A stretch of 64,000 nt of DNA from Ipomoea triloba (Eukaryota > Streptophyta > Magnoliopsida > Solanales > Convolvulaceae), in contig NC_044924.1 in NCBI RefSeq assembly GCF_003576645.1, positions 26,696,654-26,760,653 on the forward strand, given 5' to 3'. Of this stretch, positions 22,930 through 36,399 are shown one piece after another. The notes under the pieces are model-generated. The model saw only the letters and a program-made list of their open reading frames with translations, did not search any database and had not been told where the DNA came from. The position numbers were made by a program, and so were the translations under genes. How positions within the stretch are numbered: position 1 is the stretch's first letter; every line of letters begins with the position of its first letter.

Positions 22930-24418
22930 ATGAAAAGCATCAGTGCATCTAGACACCCTCCAACCTCAACTGAAGAGGAACATGGAGTAGAAGCCCAAGG
23001 CACTGAGAAAAATCCTCAGCAGCCTATGCCTTCTAATCCTGCTGTTTCTACTAAGAAGAGGAGTTTATGCCCAAAGTATGAGATCATTTTGAAAATATCC
23101 TTGATGCTGAGGGAAAATTAATCAAGGGCAAATGCCTTTATTGTGTAAAGGTTTTTGCATGTGAAAGTAAAAAGCATGGCACTTCCTCATTGAGAAACCA
23201 TATGTTGGGTTGCCTAAAAAATCCTCACTCTAAGGATACAAGGCAGACCCTTCTCACATTCAATGCTGTTTCTAACTCTGGAACAGAAGCATCTGAGGGG
23301 GTTTTGGGGACTTGGGTTTTCAACCAAGATGCGATTAAGAGAGCATTATGTGAGATGATCATTGTAGATGAGCTTCCCTTTAGGATTGTTGAGGGACATG
23401 GGTTTAGAAAATTCATTTTTGTTGCATGTCCTAGGTTCCAAATCCCTTCTAGGTGGACCATCTCTAGAGATATTTACCAGATTTACCTAGATGAGATAAT
23501 AAGTCTCAAAAAGCTGTTTAGGGTAAGCACCCAAAGGGTTTGCTTGACCACTGATACATGGACATCTGTCCTAAGGATCAATTACATGTGCATTACTGCA
23601 CATTTCATTGATGATCGGTGGAAGCTTAACAAAAAGATCATTTATCTTGCTTGACCAATGATACATGGACATCTGTCCAAAGCCCTAGAAAGTTGTCTTC
23701 TTGAGTGAGGAATAAAAAATGTCTTCTCAGTTACTGTTGATAATGCCTCTTCAAATTACATAGCCTTGGGATTTTTCAAGAGTAAGCTTTTATCTTGGGG
23801 TGAGTCTTCTGTTAGGGTTCAATATCTGTACATGAGGTGCATAGCCCATGTGTTGAACTTAGTGGTCCAAGATGGGTTGAGATTTGCAGATACTTCTGTA
23901 AAAAAAAAAGTTAGGGATGTTGTGAGATGGGTGAGGAATTCCCCTGCAAGACTCAAGAAGTTTAGAGAGCTTGTTGACCTGGTTGGGGTGGAAGCCAAAA
24001 GTGCATTACAACTTGATGTTCCAACAAGATGGAACAACACATATATCATGCTCAACACTGTTGTTCAATACCAGAGGGTCTTTGAAGCTTATGAGAAGAA
24101 TGATCCCTCACTGTATGCTAATTTATCTGATTCTGTTCCAAATTTTTTAGACTGGCTTTCTGTGCAAAGCTTAGTCCTCCTTCTAAAAGGATTCTATGAG
24201 ATGATTGTGAGAATATTTGGTTCTCTCTATATCACTTCAAATAGTTTCTTTTATGAGATTTCTGACTTAGGTTGCATGCTGGATGACATGATTGCATCTG
24301 ATACAAGCTCTAAAAAGGTAAATTGTATTTCTTTTTCATTGTTTTGCTTATTCTGTATTTTTGTATGTTTGTTGATTTATCTTATTGACTGATTGACTGA
24401 TTGTGTGTTTTTTCTTCT

Positions 24419-24477
<59 letters not shown>

Positions 24478-25140
24478 GCAATAGGTCTCAAATGAAACAA
24501 AAATTTCAGAAATATTGGGGAGATCCAGAGACAATGAACTTCTTGATATTTTATGCAAATATCTTAGACCCTAGGGATAAGATTGAGTATGTGCCTGCCC
24601 AATTTGTCCAACTGTATGGTGAAGAAAAAGGAAAATCATGCTTTGATAAAGTTCAACTGTATGGTTGAGTTTTTAATGATTATGCAGCCACCTATACTGT
24701 CTCATCTAGTACTGTCACCTCTGAACCAGTTAATGTCCATTCTCAGACCTCAGTAAGTTCAGTTGGAAGACCTCAGTCTAGATTGAAAAACCAGTTGAAA
24801 AAATAGAGAATGGAGAGTGGTGGAGTAGTAAGCAGACTGAACTGCAGATTTATCTAAGTGAAAACATAGTGGAAGATGGAGAGAATGGGGAGTTTGATGT
24901 GCTTAGGTGGTGGAAGCTTAACAGTGTTAGATTTCCAATTCTATCTAAAATGGCAAGGGATGTGTTAGCTGTTCCAATATCAACTGTTCCCTCTGAGAGT
25001 GCATTCAGTACTAGTGGTAGGGTATTAGATGCCTTTAGGAGTTCTTAACTCCTAAAATTGTGGAAGCCCTTGTCTGTGCACAAGATTGGTTGAGGGCACC
25101 TAATCACCCAATCTCTGTTGAGGAAAATTTGGATGAGTGT
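22930..25140 (+). pseudogene. hAT transposase (RICESLEEPER/DAYSLEEPER type), frameshifted
   Basis: This encodes the DDE-type transposase of the surrounding hAT. Reading order: a BED zinc finger (about 23075-23215; GKCLYCVKVF, then HMLGC); TTDTWTS with the first catalytic aspartate (near 23550); SVTVDNASSN with the second (near 23740); RCIAHVLNLVVQ (23838); the DUF4413-like part (24480 on, MKQKFQKYWGDPE); and the C-terminal hAT dimerisation segment VLRWWKLN ... SESAFSTSGR (about 24900-25130). An intron with a 56-base poly-T lies at about 24317-24477. Frameshifts occur near 23085, 24485 and 24650, and TGG has become TGA near 23714. A 30-bp stretch at 23646-23677 is a misplaced copy of 23550-23581. 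As read it cannot give a full protein, though some indels may be sequencing errors. Confidence 0.85.
24420..24475. repeat. Poly-T run in transposase intron
   Basis: The 56-base T run directly precedes an AG acceptor. The equivalent run in the second copy is 146 bases (25939-26084). The difference suggests the true length was not resolved. Confidence 0.9.
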
Positions 25141-25913
25141 TGAAAGATTGGAAAATGGGTAAAATTTCTAACTTTTATATTAAATAGTTAAATTGTTATT
25201 GTTACACTTTTAAACTGTTTTGTTTCTTTTTTGTGCAGAATTGTCCACTGGAGCTGCTGGTTCTTCACAAAGTAATGTTGGAACACTGCCAACAATCCCT
25301 GTAATACATTTAGTCATTTATAATTTATTAACACCCTACTTTCAGTTTATTTAGATGCTATACTGCTATACATTATGCATGTAACTATGTGACATTGTGA
25401 GGTCTTTGAGGCAAGCATACAGGTTACAACTGCTAAGTGGCTTGGTAACTTTTTTATAAAATGTTGATGCCCCTTAGGAAGTTAAGCCCTTGAGTCCTTC
25501 ATCTTGGTAAGTTGTAAGGAATTGTGCCTTTCTGGAATCTGGACTTCTGGTTCTGGTATATCACTTCCCTTCATCTCATATTTCTGATATCTCAAATAAT
25601 CAATTGTCTAATGTATTGTTTTTTGCTATGATGATGCTTCCACCATTAGTCTGAATTAAAAGGACTTTGGGAGTTTGGGTTGGTATGTTGCTCTGATTGA
25701 ACTCAAGAAGCAATTTGCCCCCCAACTCTAACATGAAATGACAAAAAAGCACTCTGAGCCTTTTTTTAAATCATAAGTTCTGTGTAGTTTTTCTACTCAA
25801 GTCAGTGTGTTGTTTATTGTCTTTTAATGATTTTCAAGCTTTAATGAGCAGGAAGAAAGAATAGAGGGATAACAAAATTGACTTTGAGGTTTTGAGTGGC
25901 TAATTGGTTTCTG

Positions 25914-25938
25914 NNNNNNNNNNNNNNNNNNNNNNNNN
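25914..25938. other. Assembly gap of 25 N
   Basis: This short fixed-size gap joins the end of copy 1 of the hAT 3' region to a 146-base poly-T that begins copy 2. Confidence 0.98.
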
Positions 25939-27585
<1,647 letters not shown>

Positions 27586-27765
27586 GTTTGCTGCCTTGCT
27601 GGTTGCTGTTGTAAACCTTTATGTCTATTGTGTAATTTCTTGTGATTTTGTGAATTGCTAATTGCTGCCTTAGAGGCTTAGACAGTTTGTGTTTTTGTAA
27701 ACTGTAACATTTGTAAACTGTAACAGTCTTATTAGATTCTTCATTCTTAGATAGTTTTAGTTTTT

Positions 27766-28198
27766 GGGGGTGTTTGGTTATTGGCTTATAAGCCAAATTT
27801 TAGCTTATTTGACCAAGTTTAGCTTTTTGACCAACCAATAAGCTATTTTGAAGTGTTTGGTAAATGACTTATTGGCCTTGGCTTATTGGGTCAATAAGCT
27901 GAAAATTGAAAAGCTAATGAATGTAGCTTTTTGTATTAGCTGGTTGGAAACAATGGTATATTGACTATTTTATCCTTTAAAATCAATGGGATTTACTTTT
28001 AAATGGGTGGTGTGTTTGTTATTTTATAATAATAATAATAATAATACCCTTAAATGTCATTTTACATTCAATGAGCTACTAATAAACAGCTAATTTACCA
28101 AACAGTTTTTTATAACCAGCTGGTCAAACTAGTTAACGCAATCAGTCATCAACTACTAGCTAAACCAACCAGCTATCAGCCGTTTGCCAAACTCCCCT
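27766..28198. mobile_element. MITE inside the hAT, GGGTGTTTGGTTATTGGCTTA type
   Basis: The left end GGGGGTGTTTGGTTATTGGC and the reversed right end GGGGAGTTTGGCAAACGGCT are inverted termini. The core has TAAGCCAA / TTGGCTTA and AGCTGGTT repeats and an (ATA)n tract near 28027. There is no coding capacity. Confidence 0.65.
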
Positions 28199-29152
28199 TT
28201 GTAAATTGTAAATCACTAAATGTTAATTTTGATGTAAGTTAACTAGTTCAGTTTTTACTTTCAACTTTTAAGTTTTTAAGTTGAATAGTTGAACACTTGC
28301 ACAGTTGCATTTGAACTTGAATGGTTTTCTAAATATTTGTTGTTCACTTGTTCAGTTTGCCAATCCGATTTGAAATTGAGAACCGAATCCACTCGACCGA
28401 AACCGAAATACCAAAATCTGAAAGGATTTTGGACGAAAAATCAAAGGGTTGGGTTGTTCTTTTCTAATACGAAATCTGGACGGGTGGGCGGATCGCAAAA
28501 CCGATCCGCCCGAACCCGTCCGCTGCGCAGCCCTAATCCCAATAGCTAGTGTTGTACTTGCTGCACTCAAAATACTTCCACGAACTGAATTATTATCTAT
28601 ATATACAAATGAGTAAATTTTAGGTGAACGGATAGAACAATGACTATTCATAATTATCTACAAATCTAATAAGAGCCAATAAAGTTAGGCCCCTAACGGG
28701 AACTAAAAAATGTTGGTGTATATGTAATTGTTTGTTGAAATAAATGGTTCATATTATTTTGATTTTATTATATTTTTATGATTTTCCTTATTTACCCTCT
28801 ATTATATTATTTTCTTCCTTTAAATAACCCCACATTCCGTTAATATAAACTTTAGTAACAGAATATTCTGTTAACTATTTATTATTATTCTTGACTTACT
28901 CATCCTAATCAGAATTGGCATATAATTGTTAAACATATACTACTGATGGTTTTATCGAGGCCGGGTCCACCATAAATTGGATGTAATAATATCAAACAAG
29001 ATAGGAGAATAATGGTATTATTACTCAGGGCGTGAGACCCAAAATAATTTGTACAAAGCCCAAAGCTACTGGCCCAAAATGGCGCCCCAAACAATAAATA
29101 AATAAATAAATAATTGAAGGACTAATAAATAAATAAAGTAAATTAAAAAATT

Positions 29153-29227
29153 ACCACTAGGGTTCGAACCCAGATACACAGACAGGGGGAAGGAGACTAG
29201 ACCGCTGGACTAGGAGTGCAGTCGCGT
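29153..29227 (-). other. tRNA-like sequence, not a functional tRNA
   Basis: On the minus strand CCTAGTCCAGCGGTCTAGTC resembles an A box and GGTTCGAACCC is a perfect B box about 35 bp later. No anticodon arm or matching acceptor stem could be folded by eye. It may be a SINE head or a degenerate tRNA. Confidence 0.4.
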
Positions 29228-29545
29228 CCTGAGGTGTCTTGTACAAAGCAGACCCCCTCCTTTTATACTATAGGAAGTCCAAGCAGATCCACCCATATGT
29301 CCACCATCCCAAGGCCACCAAGCTCAGGCAAACACGTGTCCCGCGTAGTCATGTCCGTTAACTACCCCAACTACCCCAATCAGCCGCCAAAAAGCGACGT
29401 ACCCGAGCTCCCCACATGCCCGCGAGAAATACGGGCGACACGACCCATGCAAACACGCCCGAGGGGCGACGGGTGCGCAAGCCGCATTGGGCGGGCAGGC
29501 GTTGTCGCGCCTCGTGTGCGCCAGGCGGGTGCGCACTGTTACACC
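29216..29545. other. GC-rich block inside the Helitron, origin unknown
   Basis: This block is far richer in GC than the rest of the window. It has a TATA-like CCTTTTATACTATAGG near 29258 and many CG dinucleotides. The 123-codon open frame across it shows no domain I recognise. It may be an LTR fragment or captured host DNA. Confidence 0.4.
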
Positions 29546-30188
29546 TCGTCCTTATTGGCCCTCTATTATATTATTTTCTTCCCTTAAATAACCCACATTC
29601 CGTTAGTACAAACTTTAGTAACGAAATTTTCCGTTAACTATTTATTATTCTTAACTTATTGATTTCTATAAGAAAGGTCTTAGGTTCGAACCTCATCCAA
29701 TCAGAGTTGGCATAATTGTTAAACATATACTACGAAATGTAAGAATGTACGAAATATTTAAAAAAATACAATATAAAATTTAACATAAACTTTGGTCAAA
29801 TAATTAGCGTGACTAAATATATAGTATTCAAAGTTGAGCATCAAAGATGAAGACAATGACAATGCTACTTAAAAGACAATTAAGAAGACTTAGGTAGATT
29901 CAAACTAAAAGTATTATTTAGTTAGACTACCGTTTTTAGATTAAATATTTAGACTGGCGTTCTTACAAAATTGTAAACATTTATTGTAGCGATAAATATA
30001 ATCAATCTCTCCTATATTATCTTACATTCATATACTTTAAATTACTTATTTAAATAAATAAATTCAACATTCAATTACCTATGCATGAACATCTCCTATA
30101 TAATATTGCATTGAAATACTTTGAATTACTTATTTAAAAATAATTATTGGATCTTATCTCATCCGCACAATGCGCGTGAAAAACTAGT

Positions 30189-30665
30189 CATCCAATAAAA
30201 TAGAATGAAATCCAAATAAATCAAAATTCATCACACCCCATTCTTTGCGCGCATGCACACACGCGCAGACACATACACACAAAGTAACAATGGAATGAAA
30301 ATTCAACCCCAAATAAACAAATAAATAAATAAATAAATTGATCATGTTTTAGATTTATTGCCAATATCCAACTAACCCAAAATTTTACAAGAATGTTGAA
30401 AGAAAGAATATAATACCTTTTAATTTTGAGGTTACACAATGAAGTTGATGAAAACTATTCAAAACTTACGTACCCAATGAATCATATAAAGTATTTTATG
30501 TGCATAAAATTTAGAGAAACAATCAAAATTAGAGTTGGAGTAAACTCTATTTTATATACTGAGCCCATTTCATAAACCAAATTTTAATTTCATATATCAA
30601 GAGAGATGAGAAAATAAAAATGCAGAAAAGTAAGGCAATATGTATATTCATAAATATTGAAAAAT

Positions 30666-30715
<50 letters not shown>

Positions 30716-31196
30716 TAATAATACAAATTAAAATACTAATCTTTTAATTTCTAAATATAATTATCTTAATTATAAATCTAGAAATATAAATTATATATAA
30801 TTAGGAAAGTTATATTATAAAATTTCTTTAAATACATATTATCAAATATTATATGTAGATACAATACAATGCATTATACAATAATATAAAGAAATATATA
30901 CATCCTATTAGAGTCTAAATCTACTCATACAACATTTAAAATTTACATTTTTTCCTAAAATATAATTTCCATAATTATTTCATATCGATACAACTAGGTA
31001 TAAATTAGTTTTTTTTTTTTTTTGAAAATAGGTATAAATTAGTTTAATTATGTATATTTTGTGTTTAAATTTATTTAAATATGTACATGCTTAGGGACTA
31101 TATTAACTAAACAAAATTTTAATTTTAATTTTGTATGCTATAAAAATATATATTTAACAAAGTATATGAAAAATCTAATTATATTATTATATTATA
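30189..31196. other. AT-rich intergenic DNA with (TA)n
   Basis: It holds a (TA)n tract at about 30668-30706 and (AATA)n near 30318. No gene is recognised. Confidence 0.55.
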
Positions 31197-31675
31197 GAGT
31201 TAATTCCACTAGAGTTCCCTTGTTTTTTGTGAAAATTTTAAATTTAGTCCCAGACTATTGTTTTTACCATTTAACATCCCAGACTATTATTTTTGAACAC
31301 TTTTAATCCTTCTCATGATTTTTCATATTTTTAGTAAGGCATTTTTGTTTCTTCATATTTTTCTTTTGTAATTTTTCCGGTTTCAACCAGTTGAATTGGT
31401 TTAGAAATTTTAGTAACTTTTCATTTTTAGTAACCATATTTTTTAACCGGCTTTTAGTAAAGTCATAAACCAATTAAATCGGTTGAAACCAAAAAAATAA
31501 CAAAAGAAAAATATGAAGAGACAAAAATACCCTTACTAAAAATATGAAAAGTTATGAGAAACACTAAAAGTGTCCAAAAAATAATAGTCTGTGATGTTAA
31601 ATGACAAAAATGATAGTCTGGTACTAAATTTGAAATTTCCACCAAAGACAGGGGACCTCTGGTGGAATTAAATAG
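31197..31675. mobile_element. Foldback MITE, GAGTTAATTCC family
   Basis: The halves are inverted copies over about 230 bp. GAGTTAATTCCACTAGAG on the left faces CTCTGGTGGAATTAAAT on the right, and AACCGGTT-type and AAAAATATGAA segments mirror inside. It is related to 14995-15535. The target duplication could not be fixed. Confidence 0.7.
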
Positions 31676-31677
31676 GA

Positions 31678-31941
31678 TCAGACGCATATTGCAATTATTT
31701 TTAATATACGATCTGCGTCCGATCTTGCCCGGGATCGGACGCAGATTATATATTTAAAAAAATACAATATGCGTCTAATCCTGGGGTAGGATCGGACGTA
31801 GATTGTCAATTATTTGCGTTCGGGCAGTTTCAAACGCAGATTATTGTTAAACCAATCTGTGTCTGTGGCATATGCGTCTGGACAGCTTCTGACGTAGATT
31901 ATCCCCAACATCGGATGCAGATGACTGATTTTGTACAAGTG
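31678..31941 (-). mobile_element. CACTA terminus with repeated ATCTGCGTCCGATC
   Basis: Read on the minus strand it begins CACTTGTACAAAATCAGTC, a CACTA-type terminal repeat. It continues with about seven copies in both orientations of ATCTGCGTCCGATC-like units. The inner part is cut off by the neighbouring MITE, so only one end remains. Confidence 0.65.
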
Positions 31942-32175
31942 TAAGGTGCACCATTTTAACACTTAAGGTGCATCATTTTAACACTTAAGGTGCATCATTT
32001 CAACAATTAAGGTGCGCTAATTTAACACTTAAGGCCAGTTCTCAGGAAGTGCATTTAATTCTCAGGAAGTGCATTTTTTATATAAATTATTGATTTGAGC
32101 TGTTGGTCTAGATTTGATCAACGACTCAGATCTCGCCCCATGTTTCACCTGGAAACTCTTCGTACCCTATTTCCT

Positions 32176-32178
<3 letters not shown>
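31942..32178 (-). mobile_element. (TA)n-anchored element fragment with GGTGCACC repeats
   Basis: Four to five units of AACACTTAAGGTGCATCATT are followed by ATTTGATCAACGACTCAGAT and then a (TA)n tract. The same parts in inverse order occur at 43703-44230, so this is a shorter, inverted relative. Confidence 0.55.
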
Positions 32179-32226
<48 letters not shown>

Positions 32227-32416
32227 TGACTTCATATGAGACAACACCTTCCCGTGAGATAGTGCGACAACGTGAGTGCACATAGTCTACTTCACGAATG
32301 CACACACCCTAAACTGTGTGCACTCATGTAGGCTAAGTGCATCTGCGTAGTAAACTGTGTGCACTCACGTTGTCGCATATCTGTCTCACGGGAAGGTGTT
32401 GTCTCGTATGATTGTG

Positions 32417-32460
<44 letters not shown>
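32179..32460. mobile_element. Micron-like MITE inside a (TA)n tract
   Basis: An insert of about 197 bp (32224-32420) sits between (TA)n tracts at 32179-32223 and 32421-32460. Its ends are inverted: GAGACAACACCTTCCCGTGA on the left, and the same again on the reversed right end, followed by GCGACAACGTGAGTGCAC. Elements that insert into (TA)n are known as Micron in rice. There is no coding capacity. Confidence 0.7.
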
Positions 32461-32465
<5 letters not shown>

Positions 32466-32903
32466 ACTCATGATTTTTAACAAGGTAATATGCATGTGTT
32501 CTATACTTTCTCAATCTTTTTTAACCCAAATAATCAATGTCGTCCTACTAAGATTCAATTGTGTGACCATCGATTTGAAATAATGACAAATATGTCATCA
32601 CACTACATAATTGTTTGCAATTCATTAATATTTTAAATCAACTAAATTTAGTCTTTAAATTTTTTTGAAATACTCTTTAATTTATTACTTTTTTGGACAT
32701 TTCACTAAACTTTACACTTTTACAGGCAATTAAGAACATTTTAAAACGTACTTCATCAGATAAAAAAAATTAAAAAATAAAAAGTATAATTAAATTAATA
32801 TATATTGAGAACTAAAAGTTGTAATACCTCGAGGCTGCCTCACATGGAGGAGGTTTGGAGGATAGGTGACATGCCCAACATGTCCCCATAGGCACATGCT
32901 GTG
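32461..32903. other. Intergenic DNA, no feature recognised
   Basis: AT-rich sequence with a slightly GC-richer part just before the tandem duplication. No gene is supported. Confidence 0.45.
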
Positions 32904-33243
32904 TGCGTTGGTTGGCCCTTTTGATAGTGCTCTATGTTATAATAAAGCTCAGCACATGCTTTCAATTTATTCATTTTATTTTTTTTTATTATATATATAT
33001 ATTTGTGTGTATGTATATGTATGTATACATGCATGCATGTATATATCTATGTCTTATCTCATTATTGATAATTACTATTCCAATAAAGTGTTCTGCGACA
33101 TTAAGAAGAAGAATATTACTCTTGTGGGGTTAGCTTCAACTATATATTGTATGCTTAGGTGCATATAATACAAGAACATAATCAAATATTGTCTTGAAAA
33201 CAGTGATTTGAAAAATCATATTTTACTAAATGCAAAATATAGT

Positions 33244-33283
<40 letters not shown>

Positions 33284-33738
33284 AAGAGCACGGTGAATGT
33301 AAAGGATTTACGGTGATGGACAAAATTGGAGTAATTGTTAAATATTTTACTGGTGATTGCAATATTGATTAGATTCATATACTTTGGTTATATATACTTT
33401 TTATGCGTTGGTTGGCCCTTTTGATAGTGCTCTATGTTATAATAAAGCTCAGCACATGCTTTCAATTTATTCATTTTATTTTTTTTATATATATATATAT
33501 TTGTTGTATGTATATGTATGTATACATGCATGCATGTATAATATCTATGTCTTATTCATTATTGATAATTACTATTCCAATAAAGTGTTCTGCGACATTA
33601 AGAAGAAGAATATTACTCTTTGGGGTTAGCTTCAACTATATATTGTATGCTTAGGTGCATATAATACAAGAACATAATCAAATATTGTCTTGAAAACAGT
33701 GATTTGAAAATCATATTTTACTAAATGCAAAATATAGT

Positions 33739-33778
<40 letters not shown>

Positions 33779-33897
33779 AAGAGCACGGTGAATGTAAAGG
33801 ATTTACGGTGATGGACAAAATTGGAGTAATTGTTAAATATTTTACTGGTGATTGCAATATTGATTAGATTCATATACTTTGGTTATATATACTTTTT
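32904..33897. repeat. 500-bp tandem duplication, two near-identical copies
   Basis: Copy 1 (32904-33403) and copy 2 (33404-33897) both begin TGCGTTGGTTGGCCCTTTTG and run through a (TA)n, ATGCATGCATG and a long poly-T to GGTTATATATACTTTTT. The period is 500 bp. The differences I see are single-base or two-base indels and tract lengths. The short frames in it are not convincing genes. Confidence 0.9.
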
Positions 33898-33900
33898 AAA

Positions 33901-34499
33901 TGAGCAAATACCAATTTTGGTTACACGAGTATTAGCAAAATTACAGTTTTGGTCCATATGTTTAATTTTTACCACTTTTCATTCATGAGTATTGTTTTAG
34001 TATCAATTTTCATCCATAACTATTGTTTTAGTGCCAAAATTTATCGCGTTGGTCACCCATCCGTTTAAAACGTGCCCTAATCTAAAATTTTTAAGGGTTT
34101 TTTCATCCTTTTCAACTTAATATCCCAATGTGTGCATGAATAAATGGATTTAATCCCAAATATTGATCACAATTCGCAGTTTTCATTCTCATATTACCTT
34201 AATTGAGGAGGAAAACTGTGAATTGTGATCGATCTTAGGACTTAAATCCTTTTTATTCATGCTCAAATTGAGATCTTAATTTGGAAAGGACAAAAATACC
34301 CTTAAAATTTTAAATTTTAGCATGTTTTTAAATGGATGGGTAATCGGCGTGATGAATTTAATTTGGCATTAAAATAATAGTTGTGGATGAAAATTGGTAC
34401 TAAACAAATTGTCGTGAATGAAAATTGGTAGAAATTAAACATATGAAATAATATTGTCATTTTGCTAATACTCGTGGGACTAAAATTGGTATTTACTCA
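33901..34499. mobile_element. Long foldback MITE, TGAGCAAATACC ends
   Basis: The left end TGAGCAAATACCAATTTTGG and the reversed right end TGAGTAAATACCAATTTTAG start inverted arms of about 200 bp or more. Shared internal words include ATTTTCATCCATAACTATT. A second inner palindrome around 34200 (CAATTCGCAGTTTTC / GAAAACTGTGAATTG) closes the hairpin. There is no ORF and no clear target duplication. Confidence 0.75.
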
Positions 34500-35161
34500 A
34501 AAATTTACTTTATGAGTTTGACAGAGTAATTGAATTCTAAGGAAAAATGTAATTTGGATTCTGGCTCTGAATGGTAACCAGAACGTTTTGATTGATTCTT
34601 ATCGTGTCTGGTCTAATTTGAACTAGTCGTTAGGAAAAATATAAATGAAATACTTATTTTAAAGTAAAAATGTCTTTTTACTATAAAATGAAGAAAAAAA
34701 GTCACTTTTAAAATAATTAAAGGGGCTAATGTAGATACATGAATAATTTAGGGAGAAAAAAAGCGTTATAAGCATATAATTCAGAGAAAAAAAAGTGTCA
34801 TTTTCCCCTTAAGTTTTTTTTTAAATTACTTTTATAATCCATCTTTTTTGAAAATACTTTTATAATCCATCTATTTCATTTGATGTGTCTATTTCAGTTA
34901 ATAAGGCTTGACTTAAATTAATTTTAATTCATTTTTTAATAATACTCCGTATTAAGTTTAATATTAGTATATAAAATTTATATATTTAGAAACTATATTA
35001 AAAGTAATATTAAACAAAAAAATTTAAAATTATTTACAAACTACTAAAAAAAAAGCAAAATAGAAAGAGTTAGTTTGACCAATGAATATTAAACATGACA
35101 TGTAAACTGAGACGGATGAAGTATTAGTTAATTAAATATATATTAAAAATTAGAACATTAA
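34500..35161. other. AT-rich intergenic DNA
   Basis: Several A- and T-rich runs are present. No gene or element end was found before the Helitron. Confidence 0.5.
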
Positions 35162-35888
35162 TCTACTATACTAATAAGAGCCAAAGAAAGTTAGGCCTAT
35201 AATGGGTAGAAAAAATGACGGTCGAATTATTAAATCAAATGGATGGTTAAGATGGTTTAGATTTATATTTTTCATTGAGATTTCCTAATTTATCCTTAAT
35301 TATATGATTATTTGTTAAATATTCCGTTAAATATTATCTTTTCCGTTAATATTCCGTTAATCTTTAACTTATCCATTAATTTTTATAAAAAAGGTCTTAG
35401 GTTCGAGCCTCATCCCAATCAAAGTTAGGTATATTGTTGTACATATACTACGAATATGTTAAGTATATTATTCAAAAGTAAATACCTCACTTTATTACTC
35501 TTATTAAATTAAATAAATTAGTAGTTAGAACAAAAAAAATACATATGCATTTCTTTAATTTATGATTAGATGTCTACAATGCATTTATTACAAAAAAATA
35601 TTCATTAAGTTATAAATAGTGTTTATTTATGCTATCATTTTTAGACTAAGTATTTAGGTTATCGTTTTTACAAAATTGCAAAGATTTATTTTTAGTAACA
35701 ATTATAATCAATCTCTAATATATTATCTTACATTCATAAATTTTAAATTACCGATTTAAACAAACAAATCCAACATTCAATTACATATGCATGAACATCT
35801 CCTATATAATCTTGCATTGATATACTTTGAAATACTTATTTAAAAATAAACATTAGGCATTATCCCATTCGCGCAATTGAAAAACTAG
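35162..35888 (+). mobile_element. Non-autonomous Helitron
   Basis: It starts TCTACTATACTAATAAGAGC after an A (35161) and ends GAAAAACTAG before a T (35889). Its sequence is related to the Helitron at 28657-30188 at both ends and in the TTAGGTTCGAGCCTCATCCC segment (35398). The 3' hairpin is degenerate (CATTCGCGCAATTG). It encodes nothing recognisable. Confidence 0.75.
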
Positions 35889-36399
35889 TAATTGTATAAA
35901 CACAAAAAATTAAATTTAAAATTGCCAAGCACCATGTTCTCCTATATAAGAGGTCATGAGATCAAGTTAGTGGAAACGGTATTGACTCTTTGTGCTTCAA
36001 CATGTTGAGAAATAAAATATACATGAATAGATACTATAATAATGTAAAAGAGTAAGTAGTACTAAAAAAAATATGATTTAAAAAAATTAAATTTAAAATT
36101 ATTAATATTATTAAAATTAAATAATAATTGTAGAATTGATTTGTATAATGAACATAAAAAATGAGTAATTATTATTATATTAGTAAAAGCAAATAATGAT
36201 GGAGGGGGAAATGGATGTGCAAAGATAATGATGATTGTGTGCACAGTAGTGTGGAGCCAAAGGGATAAACAAAAAGAAAGAAATACAAACCAAACCCCAA
36301 CTTCTTGTGTCTACTATCATCAACAAATTTATTGCGTCATTCATTACATAATTTCTCCGACAAAGCCGGGGCTATCCAGCTTATCGCACCCTCCACGTG

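Larger units (their letters stand above)
28657..30188 (+). mobile_element. Helitron, with internal duplication around a GC-rich insert
   Basis: It starts TCTACAAATCTAATAAGAGCC after an A (28656) and ends GCGTGAAAAACTAG before a T (30189). This is the TC...CTAG, A/T target rule of Helitrons. A small hairpin, CGCA CAA TGCG, precedes the end. A segment of about 160 bp (28795-28950) is repeated at about 29562-29740, and between the two lies a foreign block with a GC-rich part. There is no helicase ORF, so it is non-autonomous. Confidence 0.75.

Noticed and set aside
29153..29227. Functional tRNA gene
   Set aside because: A and B boxes are present but no cloverleaf with an anticodon arm and acceptor stem could be drawn.
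29216..29587. 123-codon frame as a gene
   Set aside because: It lies in a GC-rich repeat-like block within a Helitron and has no recognisable domain.
33384..33654. Duplicated ~80-codon frames in the tandem repeat
   Set aside because: They run through a (TA)n tract and frameshift between the two copies.
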